A stretch of 55,035 nucleotides of DNA from Bacteroidia bacterium (lineage in GTDB: Bacteria > Bacteroidota > Bacteroidia > Flavobacteriales > Schleiferiaceae): NCBI GenBank assembly GCA_030424545.1, contig JAUHWL010000018.1, positions 1 to 55,035 of the forward strand, given 5' to 3'. Positions within the stretch are counted from its first letter, which is position 1; the number at the start of each line of letters is the position of its first letter. This document shows positions 52,791-55,035 of this stretch, piece after piece. The notes beneath the pieces are model-generated. The model worked only from the letters and a program-made list of their open reading frames with translations, was not told the DNA's origin and did not search any database. The position numbers were made by a program, and so were the translations under genes.

Positions 52791-54332
52791 TTACTTCTGC
52801 AAAATTGTAACCGTGCCCATTTTACGGCCGGTGGTTACTTCGTCTTTGCTCCAATATATTACGTAGGTATAAACGCCAAATTCTAGTGGTTGGCCGTTGT
52901 AGGTGCCATCCCACGTGTTTTTGTAGTTGGTGTCTCGCAGTACAACGCGGCCCCAACGGTCTGTAATGGTTACATCTATGGGGCGGTCTGAGCCGTAAAT
53001 TTCAAAGTAATCGTTTACACCATCTCCGTTTGGGCTAAAGGCATTTGGCACATATAGCATGTTGCCGCAGTTTTTGTTTTCTACATAAACTTCTTCCTCG
53101 TATAACCAGCATTTCGTACTTATTTGCAGATTGTACAGCCCCGCCCACGTAAAGGTTTGGGCACGGGTGGTGTCTCCGCTGGGCCACAAATAGCTGGCGC
53201 CAAAAATGTAGGGCGCTGTTGTGCTAACCTCATTCTGGTTTAAACAAATGGTGAGCGTATCTGGCAGTAAACTGGGCACGGGCGGTGGTGGCAGCCAATG
53301 CAGGGTAAACGTGGTTCTGCTTTTAAAGCGTTTGTTAATAATGGCTTCTACTTTGTACTCTCCGGGTTGGGTGGCCAAGATGCCTGTATCTTGGGTGGTA
53401 AAATTGCCTGTGGGTGTTTCCCAGTTGTAGGTGGTGGTGCTGTCTTGCAGCTTAAACCCTTTTAGCTGGGGCGCCAACCATGCGGGCTGCCCGTAGCAAA
53501 CCGTTGTGTCTTCTTGTAGTATGCTGAACAGGGTGTCTCTACAGTTGTATACGTAAACGGCATCATACGCAAGTACGCCATAAACAGCATTTAGCGAACT
53601 TGCATTGGAAGTAAATCGCCATGGCAATTGTGCATTAAACGGGTCAAAATTACCTATATGGAGGTATTCTTCGGTGCCATCAGCAATAAAACTACCGCGC
53701 AATTTTTGCCACTGCGAAACGGTATCTATCATGCCCCAATTTCCTACTTGTGGCTGAATACCTAGTTTCCAAGGTAAACTTTGAAAAATATCATTATCAG
53801 AAAAATACAAACCCAACCCATCATCGGTCATTTCAAAATGTTCTCCTGCTCTTGACCCTTTCATAATTTGAACATGTATTTCAGTGCAATAGAGTGAGTC
53901 TTTTTTCAGCTTTGATTTTAAGTAGTTACTTGAATAGGACAATAACACTCCGACAGAATCTCCTGAGAAGAGCTTAGAAGGATCTCTAGCTAATGATAAA
54001 AAACCATAACCTCTTCCTGCGTATGGAGTTGGAGAAAAATAATGGAATGTTGAATAATTTGTATAGCTTCCTGGACAAGCATATGCAGGGGGAAATATGT
54101 TGTTTGCTAAACAATTTGTGTCATGAGCTCCATTAGCTTTTGAAAACTGATAACCATCGGAGGTTTTATCCGCCTCCTGCCAATTGCTAAAAATGCTATC
54201 CATTCCACCTAAGGGATAGAAACTTCCATGAATCGCATTGTTAAACTCATAGTTCTGCACTAAGTTTTGCGCGTCAATATGATTGTTGGCGCACAAAAGC
54301 ATGCTATAGAATATGACAAAACGAATAGCCAT
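52791..54332 (-). CDS. T9SS type B surface protein, partner of a beta-helix protein
   Basis: 513 residues with a signal peptide (MAIRFVIFYSMLLCANNHIDAQ). A unique N-domain to about 250 contains QNLVQNYEF, NGAHDTNC, DSLYCTEIHV and QPQVGNW. An Ig-like stretch (EDTTVCYGQPAWL; PDTLTICLNQNEV) follows, then the gliding-motility C-terminal domain: NMLYVPNAFSPNGDGVNDYFEIYG, ITDRWGRVVL, WDGTYNGQPLEFGVYTYVI. The N-domain matches the partial gene at 1-608. The beta-helix gene ends 2 bases upstream, so the two are co-expressed. Confidence 0.92.
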   Translation of the reverse strand: MAIRFVIFYSMLLCANNHIDAQNLVQNYEFNNAIHGSFYPLGGMDSIFSNWQEADKTSDGYQFSKANGAHDTNCLANNIFPPAYACPGSYTNYSTFHYFSPTPYAGRGYGFLSLARDPSKLFSGDSVGVLLSYSSNYLKSKLKKDSLYCTEIHVQIMKGSRAGEHFEMTDDGLGLYFSDNDIFQSLPWKLGIQPQVGNWGMIDTVSQWQKLRGSFIADGTEEYLHIGNFDPFNAQLPWRFTSNASSLNAVYGVLAYDAVYVYNCRDTLFSILQEDTTVCYGQPAWLAPQLKGFKLQDSTTTYNWETPTGNFTTQDTGILATQPGEYKVEAIINKRFKSRTTFTLHWLPPPPVPSLLPDTLTICLNQNEVSTTAPYIFGASYLWPSGDTTRAQTFTWAGLYNLQISTKCWLYEEEVYVENKNCGNMLYVPNAFSPNGDGVNDYFEIYGSDRPIDVTITDRWGRVVLRDTNYKNTWDGTYNGQPLEFGVYTYVIYWSKDEVTTGRKMGTVTILQK

Positions 54333-54334
54333 CG

Positions 54335-55035
54335 CTATCGTTTTACTAAACGATGGTGTTCTATGGAGCTTTCACATGTAATACGAAGTATATATACCCC
54401 GGCAGGTTTGTTGTTGATTTCTACAGTCGATTTGTAAACCCTATTATTATTTGAAGAAATCAATTTTCCATTTAAGTCAAATAGTTCAATTAGAATAATT
54501 TTCTCAATACTAGAATAGATTGTAAAAATTCCGTTTGACGGATTGGGATAAACTCTAACTCCTTTAACCGTTATTTCCTCTTCATTTGCAACTTCACCAG
54601 TTTTATTCAATACCGCACAAGAAACAACAATTCCTGAAGCAATACTATGTGTCCAATCAAAGTTAGTTGTTACGTAACCCGGGCTAACAAATGGATTTTC
54701 ATTTGTGACATTTCGATAATAATATTTTGTATTTGATGAAACCGGATTCGTTATCTCATAATTATAATTGGTACAACTAATCCATTGGTTACCTGCACCG
54801 TGGGTGGCATCGCCTTGGTTGCTTAGGGTGGCATCATCAAACTCTAACCCGTTGTAGCATTCGTCAAAGGTGTTGCAGTAAAAAACGGTTCCTTCAAAAT
54901 CGCCATTAGGCTCTGTGCCTTTTATACCTGCGGGGCTGCATTTGTAAAAGTAGTTGTCTTTTATTTCTGCATAGCTTACATCGCCAACTAGCTCTATACC
55001 TGTAGCGCGTGGGTAACCGGGGCTGCCACCTACGG
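54335..55035 (-). CDS. Beta-helix surface protein with T9SS type A tail (partial, runs off right edge)
   Basis: The frame is open to the window edge, about 233 residues of C-terminus; a TTG at 54610 is internal, not the start. Beta-helix turns (IKDNYFYKCSPAGIKG; GTVFYCNTFDECYNGLEF; TLSNQGDATHGAGNQW) lead into a type A sorting domain: VYPNPSNGIFTIYS, IELFDLNGKLIS, PAGVYILRI, ending VKR. Paralogue of the gene at 605-2311, sharing CN-F, LSNQG-ATH and CAVLNKT. Confidence 0.85.
   Translation of the reverse strand, partial: VGGSPGYPRATGIELVGDVSYAEIKDNYFYKCSPAGIKGTEPNGDFEGTVFYCNTFDECYNGLEFDDATLSNQGDATHGAGNQWISCTNYNYEITNPVSSNTKYYYRNVTNENPFVSPGYVTTNFDWTHSIASGIVVSCAVLNKTGEVANEEEITVKGVRVYPNPSNGIFTIYSSIEKIILIELFDLNGKLISSNNNRVYKSTVEINNKPAGVYILRITCESSIEHHRLVKR

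Noticed and set aside
54335-54610. A 91-residue stand-alone protein starting at TTG 54610
   Set aside because: The frame is open upstream to the window edge with continuous beta-helix sequence, so this is only the C-terminal tail.

Overview
The window is chromosomal DNA from a member of the Bacteroidota, most likely a marine or freshwater Flavobacteriales relative. The evidence is type IX secretion (T9SS) cargo domains, a PorP/SprF protein, the PorX regulator, an LpxC-FabZ fusion, a LytTR regulator with a beta-propeller histidine kinase, no clear Shine-Dalgarno sites, and repeated TAnnTTTG / TAnnTTCG promoter boxes. It is AT-rich and densely coding. I found no tRNA, rRNA, CRISPR array, transposase or phage gene, and no gap over 300 bases.

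Layout. (1) 1-2.4 kb: end of a two-gene surface-protein module on the minus strand. A beta-helix protein with a T9SS tail, whose 5' end is broken at a run of nine C, is followed by an exported partner cut by the window edge. (2) 2.5-6.3 kb: a fused aminolipid acyltransferase, a rhomboid protease and a lipoprotein. (3) 6.2-7.0 kb: a small accessory patch with a structured spacer, one small secreted protein, a 12-bp palindrome and decayed direct repeats. (4) 7.0-13.1 kb: a minus-strand operon rsmA-mgtE-barrel-dehydrogenase, plus an M3 peptidase. (5) 13.3-23.1 kb: a PpiD/SurA-like foldase, a small membrane protein, then purH-mreB-mreC-mreD-mrdA-rodA, the cell-elongation machinery. (6) 23.1-25.2 kb: an ABC permease, a GAF/fRMsr-like protein and a DgkA-type kinase.

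(7) 25.3-28.9 kb: a T9SS type B cargo directly followed by a PorP/SprF barrel carrying an Asn/Pro linker and a C-terminal SPOR-like domain. (8) 28.9-33.0 kb: mlaF-mlaE facing away from a small lipoprotein-SprT-purK-purE operon. (9) 33.0-40.1 kb: a coiled-coil protein, a LytTR two-component pair, and divergently a PorV-like barrel and a helix-hairpin-helix outer-membrane protein. (10) 40.1-47.4 kb: aroB-aroA, proline dehydrogenase, a Cys-rich membrane-anchored protein, an alanine-dehydrogenase-like enzyme, tsaE and porX. (11) 47.6-52.7 kb: an HD hydrolase, then lpxD-lpxC/fabZ-lpxA and a lone ABC ATPase. (12) 52.8-55.0 kb: a second copy of the module seen at the left edge, same order and orientation.

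The main themes are envelope building (lipid A, peptidoglycan elongation, Mla lipid transport, aminolipids) and T9SS surface display, with housekeeping purine and shikimate genes between. The most interesting points are the repeated two-gene surface module at both edges, the homopolymer break in one copy, and the SprF-SPOR fusion next to its likely cargo. Everything here was read from sequence by eye; family names rest on motif recognition and no search was run.
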